DNA from: Bacteroidaceae bacterium
GTDB taxonomy: Bacteria; Bacteroidota; Bacteroidia; Bacteroidales; Bacteroidaceae
Assembly (NCBI GenBank): GCA_017560945.1
Contig: JAFZDY010000045.1
Location: 1 to 55,492 of the forward strand
DNA: 55,492 bases
Reading direction: 5' to 3'
A model generated the notes under the pieces. The model did not search any database and had not been told where the DNA came from. It saw only the letters and a program-made list of their open reading frames with translations. The position numbers and the translations under genes are program-made. Of the stretch, positions 43,223-51,736 are shown one piece after another. The first letter of the stretch is position 1, and each line of letters starts with the position of its first letter.

Positions 43223-43272
43223 GAATTATGAATTATAATAAAGAGTCTCCTCCTTGCTATAATTCATAATTC
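43223..43272. repeat. 15-bp inverted repeat of the CATAATTC type
   Basis: GAATTATGAATTATA (43223-43237) and TATAATTCATAATTC (43258-43272) are perfect inverted copies with a 20-nt spacer, lying between the acyl-CoA ligase and SLC13 genes. The arms share the CATAATTCA word with direct copies at 20144-20175. Confidence 0.8.
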
Positions 43273-43299
43273 AAAATTGATAATTAATAATTAATTATA

Positions 43300-45105
43300 T
43301 TACTCTTCGTACATCTTATCAATTATTTCTGCATAGTTTTTGTTCAATGCAGAACGCTTAATCTTAAGCGTGTTGGTAAGTTCTCCGCGTGCCATGCTGA
43401 ATGGTTCGGGCAACAAGGTAAAACGTTTTACCTGCTCATAGTGAGCAAATTGCTGTTGCAACGTGTCGATGCGGTCCTGCATCATTCCTGTGATACGTGG
43501 ATGAGCAAGCAATTCCTCCATAGATGCATATTGCACACCATTTTCATCTGCAAATTGTTTTAGCAACTCATATTGTGGAATAATGAGTGCTGATACGAAT
43601 TTTCGTTGGTCAGCAATAATGGCTATTTGGTCGATGTATCGGTCAACCGAGAGTTTGGTTTCCAATGCTTGTGGGGAAATGTACTTACCATTCGATGTCT
43701 TGAACAGGTCTTTGATTCGTTCAGTCAAGAAGAGTTGGTCACCCTTGAGGTATCCCGCATCGCCAGTATGGAACCATCCATCTTTGTCAATGGCTTCAGC
43801 CGTAGCCTCCGCCTTCTTGTAATATCCTTTGGTGATGGTCTTTCCGCGTAACAATATCTCGTCGTTCTCACCAATCTTGACTTGGACATCGGACATAATA
43901 GTTCCTACTGAGCCTATCTCGAATCCAGGGCTGACAAAGCAGGAGACAGTAGCGCACGACTCGGTGAGTCCGTATCCCACAATCATGTTGATACCTACAG
44001 CATGTACAAATTCACATATTTCGTTGGGCACAGCAGCTCCAGCCGTGGGAAAGAAATTTCCGTTTTCAAGTCCAATGGCTTTCTTGAGCAATGCATAAAT
44101 TGTCTTTTGGTAGAACTTATACTTCAAACCAAGCATGAATGGAGGACGTTTGCCTAAACGTATGTAGTCAAGATTGTGCTTCTTGCCGACTTTGATGGCA
44201 TCCAGCATCAACTTTTGTTTGAGGCCTTTCTCCGATGCAATCTTTTCGTTTACGCCAGCATACACCTTTTCCCAAAAGCGGGGTACGCTACACATAAGCG
44301 TAGGACGAACTTCCTTGATGGTGTTTGCAATTTCTGCAGGACGTAGATTGAGACAAACTTCCACACCCCTGTGCAAGCAGTAGTAGGTCCATGCACGTTC
44401 GAATACATGGGTCAAAGGGAGGAAACACATCGAAATGTCTTTGTCAGACATCATTGTCAGACGGATGTCGTGAATGCGAATAATCTCCTCGTAGGTTGAA
44501 TGGTGAAGCATTACTCCCTTGGGTTCGCCGGTAGTTCCACTTGTATACAGAATGTTGGCGAGATCCTCGAAAGAAGCACGATTTGTACGCTCTGCCACTA
44601 CGGCAGCATGGGGGAGTCCTTCTCCTAATCTTAAGAATTCGTCGAAGTAAATACTGGTGGTGTCACGCTCGTTCTTCTTGATTTTGGGATCAAACAGAAT
44701 CAGTTTCTCCAATGTGGGGCATAGTCCCAATATGCTGAAAGCTGTTTCATACTGATATTGCTCACCCACGAAAAGGAAACGTATCTGAGCATCGTCAATG
44801 ATGTATTGTGCTTGAGCAGCAGAACTGGTTGCATAGAGGGGAACAGAAACTGCACGGTTAGCATGTCCTCCAAAGTCTGCATACAGACATTCGGGCATAT
44901 TTTGTGAGAAGATACCTATATTTTCTTCCTCACGAATGCCCAATTCCACCAAGGCATTGGAGGCTTGATGAACATATTTGCTTACTTGATTCCATGAAAT
45001 GGATTTCCACTGGTTCAGGTCATAATCCCTGTATCTCAGTGCACTTCTTTCTCCATATTTCTCTGCCTGTTTGTGAACCAATACGGCAAAATGATGATTT
45101 CCCAT
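43300..45105 (-). CDS. Long-chain fatty acid--CoA ligase (AMP-binding)
   Basis: Activates fatty acids to acyl-CoA through an acyl-adenylate. The 601 residues have the P-loop YTSGTTGEPKGVMLHHSTYEE (start about 187), the VGYGLTES motif (about 367), WFHTGDAGYL (about 445) and LKIKRSALNKNY at the C-terminus. It groups with FadD15/LACS forms of about 600 residues that are common in Bacteroidales. Its promoter has a TATCTTTG box at 45152-45145. The SLC13 gene downstream is 91 nt away across a repeat. Confidence 0.92.
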   Translation of the reverse strand: MGNHHFAVLVHKQAEKYGERSALRYRDYDLNQWKSISWNQVSKYVHQASNALVELGIREEENIGIFSQNMPECLYADFGGHANRAVSVPLYATSSAAQAQYIIDDAQIRFLFVGEQYQYETAFSILGLCPTLEKLILFDPKIKKNERDTTSIYFDEFLRLGEGLPHAAVVAERTNRASFEDLANILYTSGTTGEPKGVMLHHSTYEEIIRIHDIRLTMMSDKDISMCFLPLTHVFERAWTYYCLHRGVEVCLNLRPAEIANTIKEVRPTLMCSVPRFWEKVYAGVNEKIASEKGLKQKLMLDAIKVGKKHNLDYIRLGKRPPFMLGLKYKFYQKTIYALLKKAIGLENGNFFPTAGAAVPNEICEFVHAVGINMIVGYGLTESCATVSCFVSPGFEIGSVGTIMSDVQVKIGENDEILLRGKTITKGYYKKAEATAEAIDKDGWFHTGDAGYLKGDQLFLTERIKDLFKTSNGKYISPQALETKLSVDRYIDQIAIIADQRKFVSALIIPQYELLKQFADENGVQYASMEELLAHPRITGMMQDRIDTLQQQFAHYEQVKRFTLLPEPFSMARGELTNTLKIKRSALNKNYAEIIDKMYEE

Positions 45106-45144
45106 GTATGTATATGATTAGTGTATACTCTTTAATATCGTTTG

Positions 45145-45152
45145 CAAAGATA
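45145..45152 (-). promoter_or_regulatory. Acyl-CoA ligase -7 box
   Basis: TATCTTTG on the minus strand, 39 nt upstream of the start codon. Confidence 0.55.
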
Positions 45153-45282
45153 CAGTTTTATTTGCAATTATTTATGGAAATGGTGCCTAAAAAATCAATC
45201 TGATGTGTTTCTATGTGCCAATATTCCTGTTGTTGTTTTAATATTGATACATATAATGTGATAAAATCAAGGCAATGTTTCT

Positions 45283-45313
45283 TTTGATTTTTCAAAGAAA
45301 AAGCGTACTTTTG
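45283..45313 (+). promoter_or_regulatory. Nitroreductase gene promoter
   Basis: TTTG at 45283-45286 and TACTTTTG at 45306-45313, 23 nt apart, 26 nt before the start codon. Confidence 0.65.
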
Positions 45314-45339
45314 CAGACATAACTCTAATATCGGAGAAT

Positions 45340-46080
45340 ATGGAATACATAAAGAATCGTCGGAGTATCCGAAAATATAAATGTGAAGATGTAAGTACTG
45401 AGTTACTGAACGAATTGTTGGAGACGGCTGCTCGTGCGCAGACTATGGGAAACCTTCAATTGTACAGTGTTATTGTTACACGCGATGAGTCAATGAAGGA
45501 ACATCTTTCACCCACTCATTTCAATCAACCTATGGTGAAGGGGGCGCCCGTGGTGCTCACTTTCTGTGCCGATTTCAATCGTACAACCCAGTGGTGTCTC
45601 AATCGTCAGGCCGACCCTGGCTATGACAACTTCCTTTCGTTTATGAATGCTGCCAGTGATGCATTGCTGCTTTGTCAGAACTTTTGCAATTTGGCCGAAG
45701 AAAAGGGCTTAGGAATTTGTTATTTGGGTACTACCATCTATAACGCAGGCAAAATAATAGATGTCCTTAAACTCCCTCGTTTGGTTGTACCTGTGGCTAC
45801 CATTACCTTGGGATGGCCTGACGAGTGTCCGCCTCAGACAGATCGTCTCCCTCTGAAGAGTTTTATACACGAGGAGACTTATCAGGATTATACCTTGGCC
45901 GACATTGATTGCTATTATTCTCCTAAAGAGGCTTTACCCGAGAATCAACATTTCGTTGAGATAAACAATAAACAGACACTGGCTCAAATTTTTACTGATA
46001 TCCGTTATACTCGCCAAGCGAATGAGGCAATGTCAGTCGCTTTGCTTGAGGTGCTGAAACGGCAGGGATTCATCGAGTGA
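45340..46080 (+). CDS. Nitroreductase family flavoprotein
   Basis: FMN-dependent NAD(P)H oxidoreductase of the NfsA/FRP group, 246 residues, cytoplasmic. The FMN-phosphate-binding N-terminus RRSIRKYKCEDVS (7-19), AARAQTMGNLQLYSVIVT (31-48) and the GICYLGTTIYNA region (about 127-138) are visible. Natural substrate unknown; such enzymes reduce quinones and nitro compounds such as metronidazole. It has its own promoter. The AAA-DUF4435 pair follows after about 85 nt without an obvious terminator, so read-through is possible. Confidence 0.9.
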   Translation: MEYIKNRRSIRKYKCEDVSTELLNELLETAARAQTMGNLQLYSVIVTRDESMKEHLSPTHFNQPMVKGAPVVLTFCADFNRTTQWCLNRQADPGYDNFLSFMNAASDALLLCQNFCNLAEEKGLGICYLGTTIYNAGKIIDVLKLPRLVVPVATITLGWPDECPPQTDRLPLKSFIHEETYQDYTLADIDCYYSPKEALPENQHFVEINNKQTLAQIFTDIRYTRQANEAMSVALLEVLKRQGFIE

Positions 46081-46165
46081 GCGGGAGGGGGGATACAGAC
46101 GTGATTTTTCCCCTACTGTGAAAAAAGAATTTGCGTGTTTACCCGATAAAAAATATAAATCTTCA

Positions 46166-46984
46166 ATGAAAAATATAGCAGAGTATATCCAACGGATTGA
46201 GATTAAATCGCTGTGGGGACGTAAGAATATTGTATGGAATTTACGTCCCGATGTGAATATCCTGAGTGGTATCAATGGCATAGGTAAGAGTACTATTTTG
46301 AACGAATTGGTGCATTCTCTTGGTTCTGCTGATGGCGCTTCTCGTGCTGATGGTCGAGCCATCGTGAAGACCATTTTGTTTCCCGAAGAGGCAACATCCA
46401 TACGATATGATGTCATTCGTAGTTTTGACCGTCCTCTGCTGCATGCTGATTTGTTGGAGAAGATGGCCGACAAGAATGTCAAGACAGAATTGGATTGGCA
46501 ACTATATCAACTTCAACGCCGTTACTTGGATTATCAGGTGAATGTGGGCAATCGCATCATTGAGAAACTGACAAATGGAACGCCTGAAGGACAGACCGAA
46601 GCAGCCATGTTGTCCATTCCCAAGAAAATGTTTCAGGATATGGTGGACGAACTGTTTTGCGAAACCAGCAAGCGCATAGTTCGGCAGAGCAATGAAATAA
46701 TGTTTGAGCAGGATGGTGAAACCCTTTACCCCTATCAACTCTCTTCAGGAGAGAAACAGTTGCTCGTCATCCTCTTGACCGCATTGGTACAGGATGGACA
46801 ACCGGCCGTACTTTTTATGGATGAGCCAGAAGTCAGCTTGCATATAGAGTGGCAGCAGCGTTTAATCGAACTCATACGTCGCTTGAATCACAATGTTCAG
46901 ATTATTCTCACAACCCATTCTCCTGCAGTCGTTATGAATGGATGGCACGATGCTGTTACCGAGGTGAGCGACATTACGGAGTAG
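46166..46984 (+). CDS. Compact AAA/ABC-type ATPase (AAA_15/21-like), partner of the DUF4435 gene
   Basis: 272-residue SMC/ABC-like ATPase. Walker A GINGIGKST (35-43), ABC signature LSSGEKQ (192-198), Walker B VLFMDEPEVSLH (215-226) and H-loop TTHSP (249-253) are all intact. Between them lie only about 150 residues of helical sequence, so the long coiled-coil arm of OLD or Rad50-type proteins is absent. I use ATG 46166; a GTG at 46118 could add 16 residues. The next gene, 55 nt on, encodes a DUF4435 TOPRIM-like protein: the same pairing as AriA-AriB of the PARIS anti-phage system, but this ATPase is shorter. Confidence 0.85.
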   Translation: MKNIAEYIQRIEIKSLWGRKNIVWNLRPDVNILSGINGIGKSTILNELVHSLGSADGASRADGRAIVKTILFPEEATSIRYDVIRSFDRPLLHADLLEKMADKNVKTELDWQLYQLQRRYLDYQVNVGNRIIEKLTNGTPEGQTEAAMLSIPKKMFQDMVDELFCETSKRIVRQSNEIMFEQDGETLYPYQLSSGEKQLLVILLTALVQDGQPAVLFMDEPEVSLHIEWQQRLIELIRRLNHNVQIILTTHSPAVVMNGWHDAVTEVSDITE

Positions 46985-47039
46985 TTGCATTATGCTTCAT
47001 CCTTGGGTGACTCTGATTTTCCAATAATACACAATACAC

Positions 47040-48047
47040 ATGGGTAAAAGACTTGTCGACAATATCAATTCGCAATACATTGCTGCATCCAATCTGTTGC
47101 AGCCTAAAAAGTCGCGGAAGAAGATTGTGGCTTACGTAGAAAGTTACGATGATGTCTTTTTCTGGAGGTCGTTATTGAGCGAGTTTGAAAACGATGAGTA
47201 TTATTTTGTAGTAATGCTCCCGTCGTCAGAGTCTTTGCAAAAGGGGAAAAAGGCCGCATTGATGAATCGTCTTGGATGTGGATTGGGGCAGAATATGATA
47301 GCCTGTGTGGATGCCGACTACGATTACCTGTTACAAGGCGCTACGTATACTTCGCAGCAAATCATTAGTAGTCGTTACGTGTTACATACCTATGCCTATG
47401 CCATTGAAAATTTTCAATGTTACGCAGAGGGTTTGCACGAGGCTTGTGTCATGGCAACGCTGAACGATCGTTCTATTGTTGATATCCCTGCCTTCATGAG
47501 GCTTTATTCACAAATCATACATCCATTGTTCGTATGGTCAATCTTCTTCTATCGTAAGGGTATGCTGAACAAGTTCTCTATTACCGAATTCAATAGCGCC
47601 GTGTCGATATGTTCAGTAAACTTGCGCCGTCCTGAAGAGGTGTTGGATGCGTTGGCCAGTCGAGTTCGCAGAAAATTGAATTGGTTGGAAAGCCATTACC
47701 CTCGCTATCGCACAAGTGTAAATGCATTAAAGGACGAACTTTCTCAATTGGGCGTGACTCCTGAAACTACGTATATGTTTGTCCAGGGGCACAATCTGTT
47801 CGAAAATGTAGTATTGAAACTACTTACTCCCATTTGTGCACAGTTGCGTCGCGAACGCGAACTGGAAATAAAAATGTTGGCAGAGCATGATATGCAAATG
47901 CAAAATGAATTGACCTGTTATCAGCGTAGTCAGGCAGGCATCAATTTTATATTGCGCAAGAATACGGGATACAAAGAGGCTCCTCTTTATCAGCGCTTAC
48001 GCGATGATGTACGCCAGTTTCTTGCCAATTTACGCCCTCAAGGATAA
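47040..48047 (+). CDS. DUF4435 protein, TOPRIM-like (AriB-type)
   Basis: 335 residues. The N-terminal half looks TOPRIM-like: strand plus acidic motif KIVAYVESYDDVFFWRSLL (E34, D37, D38), then MIACVDADYDYLL (D91, D93). This is the Glu...DxD arrangement of OLD/AriB nucleases. The C-terminal half (about 150-335) is helical, with a Gln/Glu-rich stretch near 275-300. DUF4435 proteins are the nuclease subunit of PARIS and occur beside AAA_15/21 ATPases, as here. Whether this chromosomal pair defends against phage or has a housekeeping role is not known. It ends just before the rplS promoter. Confidence 0.78.
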   Translation: MGKRLVDNINSQYIAASNLLQPKKSRKKIVAYVESYDDVFFWRSLLSEFENDEYYFVVMLPSSESLQKGKKAALMNRLGCGLGQNMIACVDADYDYLLQGATYTSQQIISSRYVLHTYAYAIENFQCYAEGLHEACVMATLNDRSIVDIPAFMRLYSQIIHPLFVWSIFFYRKGMLNKFSITEFNSAVSICSVNLRRPEEVLDALASRVRRKLNWLESHYPRYRTSVNALKDELSQLGVTPETTYMFVQGHNLFENVVLKLLTPICAQLRRERELEIKMLAEHDMQMQNELTCYQRSQAGINFILRKNTGYKEAPLYQRLRDDVRQFLANLRPQG

Positions 48048-48084
48048 GAAAATCAACTAAAAAACGAAAAAACGTATCCTTACT

Positions 48085-48116
48085 CTTGGCTATATCCCAA
48101 ATAATTAGTTACTTTG
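48085..48116 (+). promoter_or_regulatory. rplS promoter
   Basis: CTTGG at 48085-48089 and TTACTTTG at 48109-48116 (7/8 match to TAnnTTTG), giving an 80-90 nt leader. Confidence 0.5.
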
Positions 48117-48204
48117 CACCCGCTTTCGCGCAATCGCTGTCAAAAAGAAGAGAGATTTGATATGTTGCGTAGTAACGATAAACAATTTAATAACAAATTA
48201 CACA

Positions 48205-48558
48205 ATGGATTTAATTAAAATTGCTGAAGAAGCATTTGCTACCGGTAAGGAGCATCCCTCATTCAAGGCTGGTGATACTGTAACAGTAGCATACCGTATC
48301 GTTGAAGGTAACAAGGAGCGTGTACAGTTGTATCGCGGTGTTGTTATCAAAATCGCAGGTCACGGAAACAAGAAGCGTTTCACCGTGCGCAAGATGTCAG
48401 GAACTGTAGGTGTTGAGCGTATCTTCCCTATCGAGTCTCCGGCTATCGACAGCATCACTGTCAACAAGGTTGGTAAGGTTCGTCGCGCTAAGTTGTACTA
48501 CTTGCGTAAACTTACCGGTAAGAAGGCCAGAATTGCAGAAAAGCGCGTTAACGCTTAA
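48205..48558 (+). CDS. rplS: 50S ribosomal protein L19
   Basis: 117-residue ribosomal protein at the 30S-50S interface. It has the L19 core [34 protein letters not shown] and [11 protein letters not shown]. The start is the ATG at 48205 ([11 protein letters not shown]), the conserved N-terminus; an upstream in-frame start at 48157 would add 16 non-conserved residues. It is monocistronic with its own promoter and terminator. Confidence 0.97.
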   Translation: MDLIKIAEEAFATGKEHPSFKAGDTVTVAYRIVEGNKERVQLYRGVVIKIAGHGNKKRFTVRKMSGTVGVERIFPIESPAIDSITVNKVGKVRRAKLYYLRKLTGKKARIAEKRVNA

Positions 48559-48580
48559 TCATACGAACTGGTTGAAACAA

Positions 48581-48612
48581 AAAAGGCGTATCCGTTATCG
48601 GGTGCGCCTTTT
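48581..48612 (+). terminator. rplS terminator
   Basis: GGCGTATCC (48585-48593)/GGGTGCGCC (48600-48608) fully paired with two wobbles, flanked by AAAA and TTTT. The flanks make it symmetric, so it may also serve convergent panE. Confidence 0.85.
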
Positions 48613-48637
48613 CTTATTTATTGAAAACTGTATGGTG

Positions 48638-49642
48638 TTATTCAAAATATTGCAGGTTGTCAAAGCTTGGACGGAGTTCGTCTTGTTCAATGCGATGAAT
48701 GATTTCCACCACACGATCGTTCATTGGAGTAGGACAACCAACTTTGCGTCCATAAGCCGAAACGGCTCCATTGATGGCATCTACTTCCGTGAGTTTCCCC
48801 TTCTCTAAATCCTGAAGCATACTGGCTTTTAACTTGGCGTGCTTCCGTATGGCGATAGGAATAATGAAGAACGAGAAAGCCCGTTTCAATGCATTCTGGT
48901 AGTCGAGTAATTTCACAATATCCTTACCCTGTACAGGCTCTATGCGAATGCCTCCCACCTGGCACACATCGATGCACTCTTTGATTAAGGCTTGTACGAT
49001 GCGGCGCGATTCGCGAGGCTTTGCAGCTTCACCAAAGGTACAGCCAAGTACGGCACTCATACCCGAAAATGCCGCATTGATGAGCAACTTGCTCCATCGC
49101 GTACCCAGGAAGTTCTCTTCCACCTCTACAGTTCCCATCAACTCCAGCACCTCCTTCACTTTGGCAAAATGTTTGCTACGGTTCTTTGAAATTGCTCCCA
49201 AGGCGAATGACAATGCATCAGGTTCACTTGTCAGTTCGCATACACCGGGTGATTGGAGTGTCGCTCCCCATGCTACGGTACATCCAAGTACGCGCTCTTC
49301 ACCCAATACCTCGGCTATTTGCATTTCGGGCAATCCATTTTGGAATGTTACCAGTACTCCGTCGGGAGCAAGGAATCCCTTCAGCATTTGCACCACCTCT
49401 GCATTGTGCTGTTGCTTGGTCATCAGGAACAGAATGTCATATTGCCCATTCATCTCATCGGGTGTATATGCCACTACTGGTTGGCAAAACTGTACCGTGC
49501 CCACCACTTGAGCGCCCTTTGACTTCAATGCCTCCACGTGAGCCACATTGCGATTGATTAACTCTATGGCCACCCCTGCCTTACTGATATATGCTCCGAG
49601 AATGGTGCCCAGTGAACCGGCACCGTATATTGCTATGCGCAT
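48638..49642 (-). CDS. panE: 2-dehydropantoate 2-reductase (ketopantoate reductase)
   Basis: NADPH-dependent reduction of ketopantoate to pantoate in the pantothenate/CoA pathway. The 334 residues begin with the Rossmann motif IYGAGSLGTILGAYISKAG (4-22), followed by FLMTKQQHNAEVV, FQNGLPE and the KPR C-terminal domain with WSKLLINAAFSGMSAVLG (catalytic Lys/Asn region). Some ApbA/PanE paralogues use other 2-keto acids, so the assignment is by family. It is convergent with rplS and has a clear promoter at 49721-49691. Confidence 0.85.
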   Translation of the reverse strand: MRIAIYGAGSLGTILGAYISKAGVAIELINRNVAHVEALKSKGAQVVGTVQFCQPVVAYTPDEMNGQYDILFLMTKQQHNAEVVQMLKGFLAPDGVLVTFQNGLPEMQIAEVLGEERVLGCTVAWGATLQSPGVCELTSEPDALSFALGAISKNRSKHFAKVKEVLELMGTVEVEENFLGTRWSKLLINAAFSGMSAVLGCTFGEAAKPRESRRIVQALIKECIDVCQVGGIRIEPVQGKDIVKLLDYQNALKRAFSFFIIPIAIRKHAKLKASMLQDLEKGKLTEVDAINGAVSAYGRKVGCPTPMNDRVVEIIHRIEQDELRPSFDNLQYFE

Positions 49643-49690
49643 AGTGTTATTTGCTTTTATTCCTTATTATATATGTAATAGTTATGGGAG

Positions 49691-49721
49691 CAAAGGTACA
49701 GAATAACATTGATATATCAAA
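49691..49721 (-). promoter_or_regulatory. panE promoter
   Basis: Minus-strand TTTG at 49721-49718 and TACCTTTG at 49698-49691, 23 nt apart. Confidence 0.65.
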
Positions 49722-49780
49722 AGAGTCGGGGCGAAATTATAAGATTAAAGGGAGATTCCTTAAATATTTTTTCTTCGTTT

Positions 49781-49815
49781 TTTGTCGATTATGTCGAATT
49801 TAGATAGTATCTTTG
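49781..49815 (+). promoter_or_regulatory. SDR-CAT operon promoter
   Basis: TTTG at 49781-49784 and TATCTTTG at 49808-49815 (spacing a little long). The -7 box overlaps the upstream TTG at 49813 and so argues for the ATG start at 49843. Confidence 0.6.
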
Positions 49816-49842
49816 AATCGTCAAAATTTATATAAACAAGAT

Positions 49843-50559
49843 ATGCAACAGGCATTCAACAACAAAGTAGTGATTGTTACAGGTGGCGCAAACGGCATAG
49901 GCCAATGTGTTGCCAATGAATTCAAGAATCAGGGAGCATACGTCTATGTCATAGACAAGCAAGAGGAGGGTGAACACTTCGTGGGAGATATATCCAAGAA
50001 AGAAGTCCTTGAGGCATTTGTGGACGAGATTCTCAAAAAGCACGACAAGGTGGATTACATCATCAACAACGCTTTACCCTTGACAAAGGGCATTGACGAA
50101 TGTACCTACGAAGAATTTCAATACGCCCTCAGTGTAGGAGTTACTGCTCCTTTCTATTTGGTAAAACTTTTGAGGGAACATTTGGCTGAGGGTGCATCCA
50201 TTGTAAACATATCCTCTTCACGTGACAGAATGAGCCAACCACAAACCGAGAGTTACACCGCGGCCAAGGGAGGCATAGCAGCATTGACCCACGCACTTGC
50301 AGTGAGCCTTGCAGGCAAAGCAAGAGTGAACTCCATTTCACCCGGATGGATTGATACCAGTAATTCTGTGGTGGAAGGTCCTGACACCATCCAACAACTT
50401 GTCGGACGTGTGGGTCGTCCCACGGATATTGCCAATATGGTACTGTTCCTCTGTTCCGATAAGTCAGGCTTCATCACCGGTGAAAACATCTGCATTGATG
50501 GCGGAATGACTCGACAGATGATTTACCACGGAGACAATGGTTGGACCTTAAATGTGTAA
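49843..50559 (+). CDS. SDR family oxidoreductase
   Basis: NAD(P)-dependent short-chain dehydrogenase, about 238 residues. The cofactor motif is VIVTGGANGIGQ, followed by NNALP (NNAG-like), catalytic Ser in ISSSRD and YTAAKGG (YxxxK). The C-terminus has SPGWIDTSN and FITGENICIDGGMTRQM. Substrate unknown. The start at 49843 (MQQAFNNK) is chosen because a -7 box covers the longer TTG start. Only 3 nt separate it from the CAT-like gene, so the two are co-expressed. Confidence 0.88.
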   Translation: MQQAFNNKVVIVTGGANGIGQCVANEFKNQGAYVYVIDKQEEGEHFVGDISKKEVLEAFVDEILKKHDKVDYIINNALPLTKGIDECTYEEFQYALSVGVTAPFYLVKLLREHLAEGASIVNISSSRDRMSQPQTESYTAAKGGIAALTHALAVSLAGKARVNSISPGWIDTSNSVVEGPDTIQQLVGRVGRPTDIANMVLFLCSDKSGFITGENICIDGGMTRQMIYHGDNGWTLNV

Positions 50560-50562
50560 AAT

Positions 50563-51186
50563 ATGAAAACAGAAGTAAATCCACAAGATACATCGCGAGC
50601 CGAAGCCTTTTCGCTTTGGATGACATCGCCTATGCCCATGGTCACTTTGACCAAGACTTTCGATGTAAGCAACCTGCTGAAAGCCAGTAAGAAGTCTGGG
50701 ATTAAATTCAATACCTTGCTTTGCTGGTGCATCGGTAAAGCCGCAAGCCAGATTAAGGAGTTTTACCTGCTTCCTGAAAAGGGAAAACTTTATCAGTACG
50801 ACTGCATCGCCATCAATGTGATAGTAAACAATTGCAAAGATGGCATCAACTCGTGCGACATCTCATTCTCGGAAGATATCAAGCAATTTGCACACGACTA
50901 TAGCACACTGACCACACAAGCATCCACTGAGTGCAAGAGTTCGTTCCTTGAGGATCATATCATTGTAGGAACTTCTGCTATGATTCAAACTGAACTCGAT
51001 TGTATCGTCAACCAATACACCGATAAGTTCAACAACCCCTTAGTCATGTGGGGTAAATACCGCAAACATTGGTTCAAGACCACATTGCCCATCTCCTTCC
51101 AATTCCATCACACACAGATGGACGGAGGCCATGCTGCCAGTTTCCTCGAACTGTTACAACGAGAGATAAATTCAGTGTCTATTTAG
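50563..51186 (+). CDS. Chloramphenicol acetyltransferase-family protein (CatA-like)
   Basis: CoA-dependent O-acyltransferase fold, 207 residues, close to CAT size (about 215). The active-site signature FHHTQMDGGH is present, with H183 and D187 aligned to CAT H195 and D199. The N-terminal RAEAFSLW (for CAT R..F..F) and the trimer-interface region are partly diverged, and the residues around the chloramphenicol pocket are not obviously conserved. Chromosomal coupling to an SDR gene (3-nt gap) suggests a metabolic acetylation rather than drug resistance; this is inference. Confidence 0.8.
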   Translation: MKTEVNPQDTSRAEAFSLWMTSPMPMVTLTKTFDVSNLLKASKKSGIKFNTLLCWCIGKAASQIKEFYLLPEKGKLYQYDCIAINVIVNNCKDGINSCDISFSEDIKQFAHDYSTLTTQASTECKSSFLEDHIIVGTSAMIQTELDCIVNQYTDKFNNPLVMWGKYRKHWFKTTLPISFQFHHTQMDGGHAASFLELLQREINSVSI

Positions 51187-51299
51187 CTCAATTGAGCCAC
51201 CCTTAAGTGTAACCAAATAACGCTTAAGAGAAAAGTTGGTAACGCTTTAGAGATATTATGCTCATGCTTAAGCGTTACTGAACTTACGCTTAAGCGATA
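51186..51299. repeat. Five-unit 22-nt-period array of CTTAAG palindromes
   Basis: CTTAAG cores start at 51202, 51223, 51267 and 51289, with a variant CTTTAG at 51245; spacings are 21, 22, 22 and 22 nt. The best units extend to ACGCTTAAGCG. A perfect 12-bp palindrome GCTCAATTGAGC (51186-51197) sits at the left edge. The array occupies almost the whole gap between the convergent CAT-like and YjbR genes. It shares the number of units and the period, but not the sequence, with the array at 2861-2970. Confidence 0.85.
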
Positions 51300-51355
51300 T
51301 TTCTCCCCTATCAAGTCGCTGAAAATCAAGTATTCTATTTCAATAATATACTACG

Positions 51356-51736
51356 TCATTCGTCATCCTCGGGCAATGGATAAATGTTGGCCTCGGTCTT
51401 CAGTTTACGGGGCATCTTCTTAACCACTTCATTGTAGCTATGGCGAATGAGTGACTGAACCAATTTGTCGGGCAATGAGCCGAAGAGGTTCAGTTGATTC
51501 CAGTGCTTTTTGTTCATGTGCCAGGCAGGGGCGATCTCGGGATAGCGTTCGCGTAACTCGAGGGCATATTCGGGAAAACACTTGAGGACAAACCATTCGG
51601 TGTTTTCCAAATCCATCATGGCAAAAATCTTTCCACCGATGCGAAATACCAGGGTAGTTTCGTCAAAGGGGAAATCCTCGGTCACCAATGGGAGGGACAG
51701 GCAATAGTCTCTTGCTTCTTCAATGTTCATGGTCAA
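51356..51736 (-). CDS. MmcQ/YjbR family protein
   Basis: 126-residue CyaY-like/double-wing fold protein of the MmcQ/YjbR family, sometimes described as DNA-binding but without a firm role. Family features are ARDYCLSLP, FPFDETTLVFRIGGKIFAMM split over residues 23-42, and the C-terminal KKHWNQLNLFGSLPDKLV. The start overlaps the stop of the upstream gene (ATGA at 51736-51733), indicating translational coupling. It is the last gene of a five-gene operon. Confidence 0.88.
   Translation of the reverse strand: MTMNIEEARDYCLSLPLVTEDFPFDETTLVFRIGGKIFAMMDLENTEWFVLKCFPEYALELRERYPEIAPAWHMNKKHWNQLNLFGSLPDKLVQSLIRHSYNEVVKKMPRKLKTEANIYPLPEDDE

Noticed and set aside
48157-48558. rplS starting at 48157
   Set aside because: L19 proteins begin with the MDLIK-type N-terminus found at 48205; the extension is not conserved.
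50563-51186. Chloramphenicol resistance gene
   Set aside because: The fold and His/Asp are there, but the drug-pocket region is diverged, the gene is coupled to an SDR gene and no mobile element or other resistance gene is near.
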